A stretch of DNA of 64,000 bases from Boesenbergia rotunda (GCA_024364735.1 JAGFNQ010005382.1:168118-232117); one strand, 5' to 3'. Shown: positions 50,830-60,795, numbered from the stretch's first letter. Numbers and translations are program-made. Notes: generated by a model not told the origin, from the sequence alone.

Positions 50830-51622
50830 CTAAAATCAGTGTCCTACTCATAAGACTCGATCTTCACCGTCGGTAACAAAGGAGGTACTAGCGCCTGGAG
50901 TCCGGAGGGACAAGAGTCATATCAAGTGCTTCAAATGTCAAAAGCATGGACACTACAAGAATCAGTGTCCGACCAAGGTACGAAAAGTTTATGTTTGTAA
51001 GAATTTTCAAATTCTTGCACAATCATACGATGTTGATAATTTAGATAGGTTAGATAATTATTCTGATAAATTAGACTTTTTGCATAGTCAAGTTAATATA
51101 TTGCATAACCAATTACCAAATATAGACAACAATAAAATGTCAGAAATTAATGCCTTAATCTTTAATATCAATACAATAGTTTTTAGAATTAATTCTAATA
51201 TTTTATCTGATAATTCTAATAATATTATTGTTGATAATTCTAAGGATAATATTGTTGATAATTCTAAGGATAATCTTGTTGATATTTCTGAGGATATTAA
51301 AAATAATTTTGAGGATATCAAAGATTATTCTGAGGATATTAAAGACAGTTTTGAGGATAAGGATGAAATCATTATTAACTCTGATATTTCTGAGGATAGT
51401 GAAGATAAAACCCTCTTAGATGATGATTTAATTATTAATTTCTTGGATAATCTTGATGATAATTATAAAACATTAATTAACAACCCTGAAAATTACTCTA
51501 CTTACTATGAAGATATAGGAGAATATGACCTTGATGATGAGGATGAGGAGGAAGATAAATTTTCTAGAATCAAGGCTACAGTTAATAAATCAACAAAAAT
51601 TCAAACAAAGCAGAAGTGTTAG
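50830..51622 (+). pseudogene. Gag-like ORF with zinc knuckle and acidic D/N/S/E tail, element 3
   Basis: One frame runs from about 50830 to the stop at 51622 without an obvious ATG start. A first knuckle just upstream (about 50790-50830) is damaged: a Cys is Tyr, and a small duplication of 'atcagtgtccta' shifts the frame. The second knuckle, CFKCQKHGHYKNQC (about 50927), is intact. It is followed by a hydrophilic stretch with HSQVNILHNQL, repeated DNSKDNIVD/SEDIKDS segments and the tail YSTYYEDIGEYDLDDEDEEE. This is the best preserved of the three copies. Function beyond Gag-like RNA binding is unknown. Confidence 0.65.
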
Positions 51623-51739
51623 AAAAGCTTGAAAAATTAAATGAAGAAGAAATAGTAGATAAGTCAAACATTTTTGAAATAATAAAAATGATGTAATTAA
51701 ACCCACAACTATTAATTAACCCAGAAATTTTGAAACTAA

Positions 51740-51970
51740 AATTAAATTAAATCTTAACAACCTTAATTAATTCTTAATTAATTTAACTTCAATTAATTCT
51801 TAATTAATTAATTCTTAATTAATTTAACTCCAATTAATTCTTAATTAATTTAACTCCAATTAATTCTTAATTAATTTAACTTCAATTAATTCTTAATTAA
51901 TTTAACTCCAACTAGTTCTTAATTAATTTAACTTCAATTAATTTTTAATTAATTTAACTCCAAAATAACT
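51740..51970 (+). repeat. AT-rich tandem array of element 3
   Basis: About seven units of AATTCTTAATTAATTTAACT-type sequence. Confidence 0.8.
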
Positions 51971-52244
51971 TAAACTCAAATTAAAATCTTAATAACTTAA
52001 ACTCAAATTTAATAAAATCAAATATGTTAAAGTGGGTTGGCATATTCATGGGTTCACACGATATGTATCAAATCAGGAATTTGATACATTATTAGAAACT
52101 TAATTAAAATGCTTTGACTTAATTGAATCATGCATAAATGCCATGCTCATGCATTTGCTATTTTTTTTATATATCTGTCATGTCATTTATGTTTAATTTT
52201 ATGCATGATTTAGAATGGTTAGATAGGAAAAAGACTTGAAACTT

Positions 52245-52530
52245 GAACAACATAGTATTAGGTGGAGGTGAGATGATAGTACGTTAGGGAAGCCCTTCTA
52301 ATAAGGTTAAGTAAGGTAAGACGTACCCTACTTGGTCTGTTTAGTCTGGTGGAACTAGCCGAAGCTACCGATTCAAAACCTAAGCTAGTTAGATCAAAAT
52401 TTTCAATAAGTAATTTGAAAATGAACTTTCGGTAAAAGGCTTTGTCAAGGAAAGAGTTGTTGCTCCAATAAGGCTAAGACCAAAGAAGGCCTCTATGCCT
52501 CGCCAAGACCTGGAAGCCAATTATCGAAAC
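52245..52530 (+). repeat. Conserved non-coding block (copy 3)
   Basis: In sense orientation: 'aacatagtattaggtggagg', 'gagatgatagtacgttaggg', 'ggctttgtcaagg', 'aagaaggcctc' and 'tcgccaagacctgg'. Same order as the reverse complements of 4650-4925 and 60980-61245. Confidence 0.72.
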
Positions 52531-52616
52531 TCAAATTCAATTTACTATTTGATAAATTTGAATCTAACTCAAGTTTTAATATTGAATTCTAAATTAATTC
52601 AAAGAAAATTATTCAA

Positions 52617-52685
52617 GCATCTTACAATACACCCATAAGGTAACCATGCTTGCTTATACTGAGACATTTAGAATGGGTGAGATGT
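52617..52685 (+). ncRNA. Candidate conserved RNA hairpin (element 3)
   Basis: GCATCTTAC pairs with GTGAGATGT (two G-U pairs). The loop contains 'cccataaggtaacca', shared with elements 1 and 5. Confidence 0.5.
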
Positions 52686-52899
52686 TAAGGACTAATAAAT
52701 TAAAAAATACTTTTCAAAAATGTTTTCCAAAATTCTTAGCATATTTTCATAAAAATCTATTTTTAAAATAATTTTTAACATAATAATATTTTTATGGATT
52801 TCATGCTTGTCTGAGTGCTTATATATTATACATTTTCAAAATTATATCTTTTTCAAAAATTTGTTTGACCTACACAATTAGATGCAAGCATTTTAGGTC

Positions 52900-53660
52900 A
52901 ACACTAAAGTCCCTTAAGGTACTTAGATAGAGTCAGACAGTGTCGGATACAGGGAAGTGTTTTTAAAAGTGATTTTTTTGATCTTTCGAAAACTATGCTT
53001 TAAAAATTACTATCACTTCAAAATGTTCTTCGAAAACTATGCTTTACAAATTTCTATCATTTCAAAATATGTCTTTCAAATACTCATTTTTATCCTTCGA
53101 AATGTTAATATTTCAAAATGCATTTTAAGAATTGTGCTTATTTTTCTTTTGATTTTGATAAACCCTAAAGACACAGAGAAAGTCTACTTTATGATCTACA
53201 AGGACTCCTAGGATGTGTCAAATTTAGGGGGAGTCTAAATCTAAAGAAATTATTTCTGACAATTATTTTTTTGAAATTATTAGATAATTCCTTTGATCTG
53301 AATTAAACCCTAAAGACTCAGAGGAAGATTTCTTGTAGTCAACAAGCTTCCAAGGGTTGTGTCAAGTTTAGGGGGAGGTCAAATTAAAAGAATTATTGAT
53401 CATTTCAAAATAATATGTTTTCATACACTGTATTTTCAAAATCCTTTTGAAAACATAAGCATTTTCGCTTTCAAAATACTCTCATTTTAAATCATTTTTT
53501 ATTATACTATCACTTTCAAAAACTTATTTTTTTTAAAATCATTTTGAAAATAATATTTACATTAGTTTGGAGAATTTTCAAGACACTTAGGGAAATGTCC
53601 TCGTAGTTAATAAGTTTTCCTAGGATTGTATCAGATTGGAAAAGAAACCAAGTTAAGTAA
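52900..53660 (+). repeat. Multi-PPT-like modules of element 3
   Basis: TTTAGGGGGAG occurs at about 53224 and 53369, each after 'gtgtcaa' and an 'aaccctaaagac' segment. Further module edges are near 52930 and 53600. Counterpart of 3540-4300. Confidence 0.65.
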
Positions 53661-54526
53661 AATAATATGTTTCAAAATACTAATATTTTTCAAAGTACAA
53701 ATATGTTTCAAAAATACTAATATTTTTTCAGAAGTGCATAATATTTTTCAAAATACAAAGTACAATATCTTGTTTGTAAAAAAAAATATTTGTTAAGTGC
53801 AAGCTTTTCAAAGAATAATTTTTTTTCCAGTATTTTTCAAAGTACTAAGTGTAAAATATCTTTCAAAGTACAAGTTTTTGCACAATATTTTTTAAAGTAT
53901 TCTTCTAAATGCACTATATTTCTCTAAGTGAAAATATTTTCTAAAGTGCATAATTTTTTTTTGTGAAAATCTTTTTTGAGTGCATTTTCAAAAATCTTTT
54001 CAAAATGGAAAGTTTTTCTAAGGCAATATTTTTCTAAGTGCAAAATTTTCTAAGTTCAAAATATTTTTCCAAAATGCACAATACTTTTCAAAGTATAATT
54101 TTTTATGGTGCAATTTAAGCACTTAGTTTTTTTAACTAGTACTTAGTTTTTTTTTAAACAAACGGGAAGAGTTACAAAAATTGTATTATTAAAAATGATA
54201 TGCTTTCAAAAAAAATTATACTAAGTACTTTCGAAAGGCAAAGAATTTTTTTTTAAATTTTCATTGTTAGTGCAAGGTTGTTTTTGTCATTTTTTGATGT
54301 ATGACAAGGGGGGAGAGTAAGCTTAAGTTAGAAATTTTTTTTCTCCCAAAGGATACAGAGCTGAAGTTAGAAATTTTGTCCCGAAGGATCAAAGTTTGAA
54401 TCAAAATTTGTTTTCCTAGGATCCAAATGTAAATCAAAATGTTTTTTCAAAGGATCAAATTTTTTCCATTTTATCCCAAGGATTATAACTTAGCCCTTTA
54501 ATCCAATCTAACTTAAGATATTGTCA

Positions 54527-54546
54527 AACATCAAAAAGGGAGAGAT
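54527..54546 (+). promoter_or_regulatory. Polypurine tract of element 3
   Basis: ATCAAAAAGGGAGAGAT directly before the 3' LTR. Confidence 0.82.
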
Positions 54547-55924
54547 TGTTGGTGCAAGATGCATCAGTAATGTCCTCCTCAAGTGTTTCAATGTTTATCA
54601 ATATGCTTAAGTTAGTGATACATTGAACAAGAGAAGGGTAGTCAAGAAAATAGTACAAAAGTGAAGGAAAGTCCTAGTTAACCTAGGCAATAAGTCCTGG
54701 TTCGAAGAATTAGGCACTAAGTCCTGGCCGAGGGTTGGGCACCAAAGACCTGACTGAGGGTTGGGCACGAAGTCCTGATTCGAGGAATTGGGCAATAAGT
54801 CCTGGCCGAGGGCTGGGCACCAAAGTCCTGACATAGGGTTGGGCAATAAGTCCTGGTCGTAGACTGGGCACGAAGTCCTGGTGAGTGAAGTTGGGTAATA
54901 AGTCCTGGTCATGGACTGGGCACGAAGTCCTGGTCATAAGATTGGGCAAAAGTCCTAGTGAGTGAAGCTGGACAAAAGTCCAACCAGATGGGCCGGGTGG
55001 CAACCTTCTCCTAAGAGTAGGTGAAAGGCACGTTCCCCGGGATGGGAACATAGGCGTTGGTTCGACCTAGGGTTTCGTGGAAAACCCAAAGTTAGAACCA
55101 ATCATTAAGGCTAAGGATATATATTTGTTTGTCTTGTGTTTGTGTATTTTGCAGGTACCTAGAATTGGAGGCAAGGCAGGCAAACAAACACATAAGAGGC
55201 TGAAACACAGCTTCTTGGGCGCCCCCATTGATACAAGCACTCCTAAGAAGCCATGCGGCCCCATCAAGTTAGGCGCCTGAATGAATTAGGCGGCCCCTTT
55301 AACACAGGCGCCCAATATGACAACTTTTATCAGCTTCGCAAAGTTCACGATTTGGATAGATTTTTGACCGTCTATAGGGTGCCCCAAAGGCTCTAGGGCT
55401 CCCGTTAAGAAGCAATATAAAGGGATTCGACCCTTCAACTTAGAACACCAATTCCGAGATCATTCTAAGCATTCCGAGTGAAAGAAAAGTGCTAGAGACG
55501 AAGCCCTGTGACGAAGGAGGCTCCAGGAGGAAGTGCGCGACACTTCGGAGTTCCAGATTGGTCGGGATCGTCGATTCTTTGTTTGGTTTGATTTACTTTC
55601 CGCATTTAATTTCCATAATATTTTTGATAGTAAATTGTGCATTGTAAGACGGGTTTCTCCGCCTCCAGAATGTCTGGAAAGGAGACCATTAGTGGACGGA
55701 CGTTTCCCGTGCTTAGGCCTTGGACGTACTGATCCTGGGGGGGGGTTCGGAACCAAGTAAAATCCCGTGTGCACTCTGTCGATTGTTTTTTTGTTCTGTC
55801 TATTTTTCCGCTGTGCTACTAACTCTAAATAGAACGAATGATCGAAAGTTTACGACACACTTTTTGAAGAAATTTTTACAAGTCGATATTCACCCCCCAT
55901 CTATCGACGACACTGGTCCCCACA
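54547..55924 (+). repeat. 3' LTR of element 3
   Basis: 1378 bp, TGTTGGTGCAAGATGC ... GGTCCCCACA. U3 array at 54680-54990, GGCGCC sites at 55215-55320, TATA box weakened to AATATAAA (about 55414). Confidence 0.9.
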
Positions 55925-55929
55925 GTATT

Positions 55930-56148
55930 TCCCTTCAGCACATATGATGAAATACCCCCAATCTGAACATGTCTTAGACTAGGCTTTCGCCCAGTCCACA
56001 TTTCTATGGGAGTAGAGAGAACTGGCCCAGATGGTATCAAGTATGCACACTACCATTTCCAGAGCATATCCCTTAGAACGAATCCGGCAACTCGGAACAG
56101 TTCATCATTATCCTAACCATCACCATAAGAGACCTTTTCCCTTCTTAC
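55930..56148 (-). pseudogene. Old Copia integrase-to-RT linker fragment
   Basis: On the minus strand the decayed frame matches the Copia region after the integrase core (MVRIMMNCSELPDSF, then an MxxWTGxKPSL-like stretch) with several stops. It continues into 46963 when element 3 is removed. Its upstream part is displaced by element 5. Confidence 0.7.
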
Positions 56149-56551
56149 TGTTGGATCGAGTAAACCGATAGAGGGGGGGGGTGAATATCGGAAAACTTTC
56201 GGATTTGAGTAAGAGTAGGTACGCAACGGAAATTAAAAAACAAGACAGAGACACAGTCGATTTACTTGGTTCGGAGCCTGTGTCGACTCCTACTCCAAGG
56301 CCCACGGTCGTTGACCGTTTACTTTGGGCAATTCTATATAGGCACAAAATGGTTTACAGAATTTAATTACAAAGATAAGTGCAGTAAATAAAAAGAACAC
56401 TCTTCTTTATCGACGTCCGGAGTAGATCAGCTTTTTTGGAGCAGCGGGACGTCGTCGGCTCGAGTTGGAGAGTGTCCGGAGCAAGGCACGAGCGTAGAAG
56501 AGCTTTGAGGCGTTGAGTGAACAGTTGTATGAAGCCTGGGGTCGAGGGCCC

Positions 56552-56559
56552 TTTATATA
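56552..56559 (-). promoter_or_regulatory. LTR TATA box (element 5)
   Basis: TATATAAA on the minus strand, directly after the GGGCGCCC cluster. The other LTR has it at 63630-63637. Confidence 0.75.
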
Positions 56560-56569
56560 GGGCCTAGGG

Positions 56570-56905
56570 GCGCCCGAAACGTTGGGGGCGCCCCCCACGT
56601 GGCCTCTGATCCGCAGAGCTCTCGGTCGCGTCTGATCCTCTGGATCCGCTTTGACCGGGGCGCCTGGAGCGCTCGGGGCGCCCGCATTGACCGGTCAAAG
56701 CTTTATCTTCTCGGCTTCGCAAGGGCGCGCTTCGGCAGTTGGCAGTGGGGGCGCCCGCGACAGGCGGGGCGCCCGGAACAGGCGGGGCGCCCGGAGCATC
56801 CGGGGCACCCCGAATCTAGCTGTCGAGGCGCTTTGAGGTGTGTTTTCACTTCTTGCAGATTTGGGTTGACCTTGGGGGCGCCCGGATCATCCGGGGCGCC
56901 CTGCT
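56570..56905 (-). promoter_or_regulatory. GGGCGCCC palindrome cluster upstream of the LTR TATA
   Basis: About nine GGGCGCC(C) sites in about 330 bp, some spaced regularly as in 'ggcggggcgcccgg' repeats. They resemble the repeated inverted repeats known upstream of Sirevirus promoters, though with a different core. The same cluster is at 63645-63980. Frames here encode Arg/Gly/Ala-rich repeats and are not genes. Confidence 0.6.
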
Positions 56906-57155
56906 CAGCTTCTGCCTCACTCCTTTGAGGCTCTCTGAGCTGCAGATACTCAGTCCTTCGATCCTGCATCCAGGGTTAGTCCAAATAGCAATTATATTAT
57001 TCTTTTATACAGCCTTAGCTGTCTTGGTTCTGACTTTGGTCTCCAAAATGGAGCCCTAGGTCGAACCGACGCCTACTGTTCCCTCGACGGGGAACGCGTC
57101 CTCACCTACTCCTCTCGGGAGAATTTACCTGATGCCAACCGCTCCTTTGGTTGGA

Positions 57156-57390
57156 CTTTTGCCTGACGGTCCTTCGTCAGGTCTTGGATACTGGCAGTCC
57201 TTCGCCAGTTGCCTAGCAGTCCTTCGCTAGGGCTTTGATACTGGCAGTCCTTCGCCAGTTGCCTAGCAGTCCTTCGCTAGGGCTTTGCTACTGGCAGTCC
57301 TTCGCCAGTTGCCTAGCTTTCCTTCGCTAGGACTTTGCTACTGGTAGTCCTTCGCCAGTTGCCTAGCTTTCCTTCGCTAGGACTTTATCT
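57156..57390 (-). repeat. U3 minisatellite of element 5
   Basis: Four ~55-bp units of 'ctggcagtccttcgccag' plus a 'ttgcctagcagtccttcgc' half, so each unit holds two related ~28-bp halves. Confidence 0.85.
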
Positions 57391-57495
57391 CTGCACACTA
57401 GAGTAACTTGTTAGAAACACAAGTAAGACTTAACTTTTGACCTCTGTTGCCATTATCAAAACATAGGTTTGACTTTGGTGCATTCTGCACCAACA

Positions 57496-58892
57496 ATCTC
57501 CCCCTTTTTGATTTATGGCAACCCTAGTTCAAAAAGTTAAGTTTAAGCAAAACATGAAAAAGTTTTAACTTTTGTTCCCTCCCCCTGGAAGGAATCTCCC
57601 CCTAGATTTTTCAAAAATTCATGGGGTTTAAAAGAACTTTATTTGTACTTGAAAACTTAAGTTCTAGGTACTTAGGAATCTTAAAAAGTATATCGGAAGA
57701 TTTTTTTGAAACACGATTTTTGAGTACTTAACAAGTTTGAGGCTTTAAATTTCAAGGTACTCAAAGGTTTTGAAAGTGTTAGCTTAAGTACTTTAGTAGG
57801 ATGAGAAAAAAACTTAAGTACTTAATAATTTTGAAAACTTAATACAGTACTTTTGGAAAACTTAAGTACTTAATAACATTGCACTTAACCAGTTTTGAGA
57901 AACTTAAGCTTAAGGTACTTTATAAAGGTTTAAAACTTTTGACAAGCTTAAGTTATAAAATTTGGCTAGAGTACTTAGCAAAATTTTGAAAGGCTTAAGT
58001 AAGAATTTTGAAAGACTTGAATACTTAGCAACGTTTTGAAAGCTTAAGTATTTTTCAAAAAAGTTTTGAATAAAGAAAAACTTTTGAATACTTTTTGAAT
58101 AAAGGATGGAGTTAAAAAAATTAAATTTTGAAATTTTTTTAAAGAAAATTAATTTTACTCTCTCCTTTCCTATCTCTCCCCCTTTGCCATATATCAAAAC
58201 AAATGAATATAGCAGAAATAATGGAAATAAGTAAGATTTTGCTGTACTGAACCAAATCATAATTAGACTCAACTAAATCAATCAATTTTCTTTGTAGGGA
58301 CCTGTCTAACCCAATTAGCTACTTACTAACTGTTATAAACAGTAGTTTTTACTAGGGTTAGTCAAGTTAAGTGTTTCTGTTCAAGTTAGATTTTCTAAAC
58401 TTGACACTTAACTTGATTGCTGTATAAGTTGTATTTAGTGCCCCAATTACTGCAGATGCACTGACTTAAAGCATCTTGAATTAAGGCAAAGACCTAAGCA
58501 TCTCAACCCTTTCTAGGTTATCAATCAAAAGTACCCTAAGGTGCTTGTGAGATGCTGGCTTCTAAGTCTATAGGTGCATGCAGTTCTAGGGTTAGGGCCT
58601 AGGCTAAGTCCATTTTTGAAAAACCCTAGTTTTTGAAGGGGTAGTTTTAAAAATAAAACTAAGTCGAAAATGAAAACTGATTTTGAAATTAAGTAAAACA
58701 GTTTTTCAAATTCTATTTTTTAAAAAAAATTTTAAATCAGAAAAAAATCTATTCTACAGAGCACAATAATCATAAGCTGCTCAACATAAAATAAAGCAGG
58801 TACTTAAGGTTCAACACAGTCATATAGTCAAACACAAGTCAACCCTACTGAGTAGGGGCAGTCAGATAGCTAATAGTACAATGCAATCAGAT
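57496..58892 (-). other. Non-coding 3' region of element 5 with extra purine tracts
   Basis: The PPT (plus-strand 'atctccccctttttgattt') abuts the LTR. More CTCCCCCT tracts lie near 57582, 57596 and 58176. Between them is A/T-rich 'aagtacttaa' repeat sequence. A 120-codon Phe/Leu/Lys-rich frame at 57910-58272 is a product of that composition. Confidence 0.7.
58498..58555 (-). ncRNA. Candidate RNA hairpin B (element 5)
   Basis: GCATCTCA pairs perfectly with TGAGATGC across about 42 bases. The stem sequence equals that of element 1, but the loop is not conserved. Confidence 0.4.
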
Positions 58893-60175
58893 CTAAGATG
58901 AGGGACCGGGATGATCAGACGGGCCAGGCTGCCATGCATCAAATCGTGCCATCATCTCTAGATACTGTGCATCTCTGGCCTCCCGCTCAGCTCTAAGGGC
59001 GCTCATATACTCGGTGTAGTAGCCCCGATTTGTCTCCAAGTCTTCGGCATGATTGGCTTCGATTTCCTCTCGGAGGCTTTGGATCTGTGTTTCCATACGG
59101 GTCACTCTCTCGTAGAGTGTCGGTGGAGCGGGCTCGTCGATGTGTGCTCGGGCTGCTGCAGCTACGTCTCCAATGTCGACTTCGACCTCCTCGTCTGAGT
59201 CGACTGGTGCTCCGGCCTGCTGTCGTCTCCAACTAAGAACCCCGGTGGCTGACACCTCTAGACCCGCTAACGAAAAGTTCCTAAATCCTATTTCGTCAAA
59301 GTCGGTCATAGCGGTAATTTCACCAACGGTAATGTCACGACCGTGGTGATGAAGGAGAGATGTGATGATGTGGCAATATGGTGTGCGTACTCGTCCCTGA
59401 GTCGTGACACTGGACGCATGCAGAATGGTATGAAACATATGGAGTCCAATGTCTATGTCAAGGTGATGGACTAGGGCATAAAGAAGGAAAGCATGAAAGG
59501 GTCGCATAGTCCCTAGGTCTCTGGTGGAAAGTGGTAGGATACAGCGGACCAGAACTCTATACAAGGCATAGTTCTGGGCCTGAAGTTCAACAGCTTGGAA
59601 GCGTCTATTTGCTGGGAGGTCTGCCCTAAAGAAATAGGAGTGAATGGTATCTATGGTAATCTCTGAGTAGGGAGGATCAAATGGGGGGTTCCTAGGAGGA
59701 TAACAGCAGAATGTCGACTGAGAGGGTCGCAGTCCTAGGTAACGGTTCAACAAAGTCGGGGTTATAGTTAAAGGAATTCCTTGGACAGTGGTTTGAAACA
59801 TAAGATTATCTTGTCGAATTATATTATTGTAAAATTCTGCGCATAAAGATTCATTAATGGTATGCGTGCAGAAGACGAGATTGTCCAGTTGATAGAAGTT
59901 GATGATGTTCATGGCGACAGGGCATGATTGGGTAAAAAAGTGCCTATTGAGATAACTCGTTTTAATAGGCTTGTAGATTGTTTGTGCAAACCTATTACAT
60001 AACTCTAGGTTAGGAAATCTAGGGTCCGGACTAGGTTCGACACCGGGGTTGGCCGGGTTTGGTCGGCGTCTTCTAAGTTAAGGAAATTAAAGGAAGAATA
60101 AAGATATTGCATAATAAAATAAATTTAAATGCAATAACAATAATAACAATCATACCGGACGGCTCGGGGAGGCAT
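58893..60175 (-). CDS. Spliced accessory gene of element 5 (putative plant transposon-protein family), 399 aa
   Basis: Exon 1 (60175-60156) is an ATG and 20 nt encoding MPPRAVR up to a split codon. The intron (60155-60073, 83 nt) is T-rich, begins GTATG, has a CTTAAC-like branch site and ends AG. Exon 2 (60072-58893) joins in phase to give 400 codons with stop. It has no internal stop, unlike nearly all other frames here. N-terminal ~45 residues are Arg/Pro-rich. Residues ~60-270 resemble the 'putative plant transposon protein' domain (for example ITPTLLNRYLGL, then a helical central part). An acidic linker (DSDEEVEVDIGD) leads to a C-terminal coiled coil (~315-385). No catalytic motif seen. 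Such genes ride in plant LTR elements; the function is unknown. The intron is predicted only. Confidence 0.75.
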
Positions 60176-60255
60176 AGTTGAGGAAGAGGACTTGCAAGGT
60201 CTTCTTGAAGAGAAAGGGTTGATTTTGGTGTGGAGGAGAAGGAGAATTCGGGTGC

Positions 60256-60263
60256 TTTATATA
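60256..60263 (-). promoter_or_regulatory. TATA box of the accessory gene
   Basis: TATATAAA on the minus strand, 81 bases upstream of the ATG at 60175. Initiation 25-35 bases downstream would give a 5' UTR of about 50 nt. Confidence 0.65.
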
Positions 60264-60271
60264 GGCAAACC

Positions 60272-60525
60272 CATGGGGGCGCCCGGGAGCTTCCGTGCGC
60301 TCTGGTCAGCAACTGCTGCCAAAGGCAGTAGCTTTTGGCTGCTGGGGGTGCCCGGGACAGCCCGGGCGCCCTCAACAGAGCGCTTTGCAGCTTTTGCTGC
60401 GTTGGAGTTGATGGGGGCGCCCGCGTGGTTTCGGGCGCCCTGGTCAAAAGCAAAATCAGCTTTTTGCCTAGGGAGTAAGAAAAGGTGGGGTAGGGGGCGC
60501 CCGCGTGGTTCCGGGCGCCCGGAAT
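60272..60525 (-). promoter_or_regulatory. GGGCGCCC palindromes upstream of the accessory gene
   Basis: GGGCGCCC or close variants near 60277, 60363, 60415, 60433, 60495 and 60514, often with a 'cgtggttccgggcgccc' context. Architecture and distance to TATA copy the LTR promoter of the same element. The 165-codon minus-strand frame over this region (60570-60073) is probably not translated. Confidence 0.6.
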
Positions 60526-60562
60526 AGGGTTGGTAAAGACAAATTTTTGTCTAGTCATCATC

Positions 60563-60668
60563 TTGACCATGGATTAATTGGTTTGACCATGGTTGGAATT
60601 GTTTTGACTGTTTTGACTCTAGTTTGACTGCTTTGACCGTGGTTTGACTATATTAATCATGGTTTGAC
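60563..60668 (+). promoter_or_regulatory. Phased array of eight TTGAC (W-box core) motifs
   Basis: TTGAC starts at 60563, 60583, 60604, 60613, 60624, 60633, 60644 and 60664, several followed by C, matching the W-box TTGAC(C/T). Five are about 10 bases apart, one helical turn. Position is upstream of the accessory-gene promoter, in reverse orientation to it. Confidence 0.55.
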
Positions 60669-60737
60669 CATGGTTTGATAAATACAAGATTATCTCATCC
60701 TATAGGTAAAAGAATTTCCATTTTAGTCTTAATCCTG

Positions 60738-60795
60738 CTGTCTCACCCAGTCTAGGGTTTTCAATCACGTTAGCCTTATGGCTTTCGTGAGACAG
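60738..60795 (-). ncRNA. Candidate conserved RNA hairpin A (element 5)
   Basis: CTGTCTCAC pairs perfectly with GTGAGACAG. The sense-strand loop contains 'gccataaggctaacg', matching the loops in elements 1 and 3 while the stem bases differ. Confidence 0.55.

Larger units (their letters stand above)
46964..55924 (+). mobile_element. Pol-less Sirevirus-like element 3
   Basis: Plus-strand element with 5' LTR 46964-48123 + 50428-50653 (split by a solo LTR), primer site 50656-50667, interior 50654-54546 and 3' LTR 54547-55924. The TSD is gtatc/gtatt, one mismatch. The interior is a close relative of element 1: Gag-like zinc knuckles and acidic tail, AT array, conserved block, hairpin, multi-PPT modules and A/T region in the same order, and no pol. 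It lies in the integrase/RT region of the old Copia. Confidence 0.9.
56149..57495 (-). repeat. 3' LTR of element 5
   Basis: 1347 bp. On the minus strand: TGTTGGTGCAGAATGC, U3 array (57390-57156), GGGCGCCC palindromes (56900-56570) with nearby TTGACC/GGTCAA sites, TATA box (56559-56552), transcribed region, ACTCGATCCAACA. Confidence 0.9.

Noticed and set aside
57156..57390. Regular repeats resembling a CRISPR array
   Set aside because: Units are contiguous and related in both halves with no unique spacers, and they sit inside the U3 of a plant LTR.
57910..58272. 120-codon Phe/Leu/Lys/Ser-rich frame with a membrane-like look
   Set aside because: Arises from A/T-rich 'aagtactt' repeats and purine-tract sequence in a non-coding 3' region; not matched in related elements.
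60073..60570. 165-codon minus-strand frame over the accessory-gene promoter
   Set aside because: It reads through GGGCGCCC repeats, the TATA box and the predicted intron; the spliced model explains the region better.
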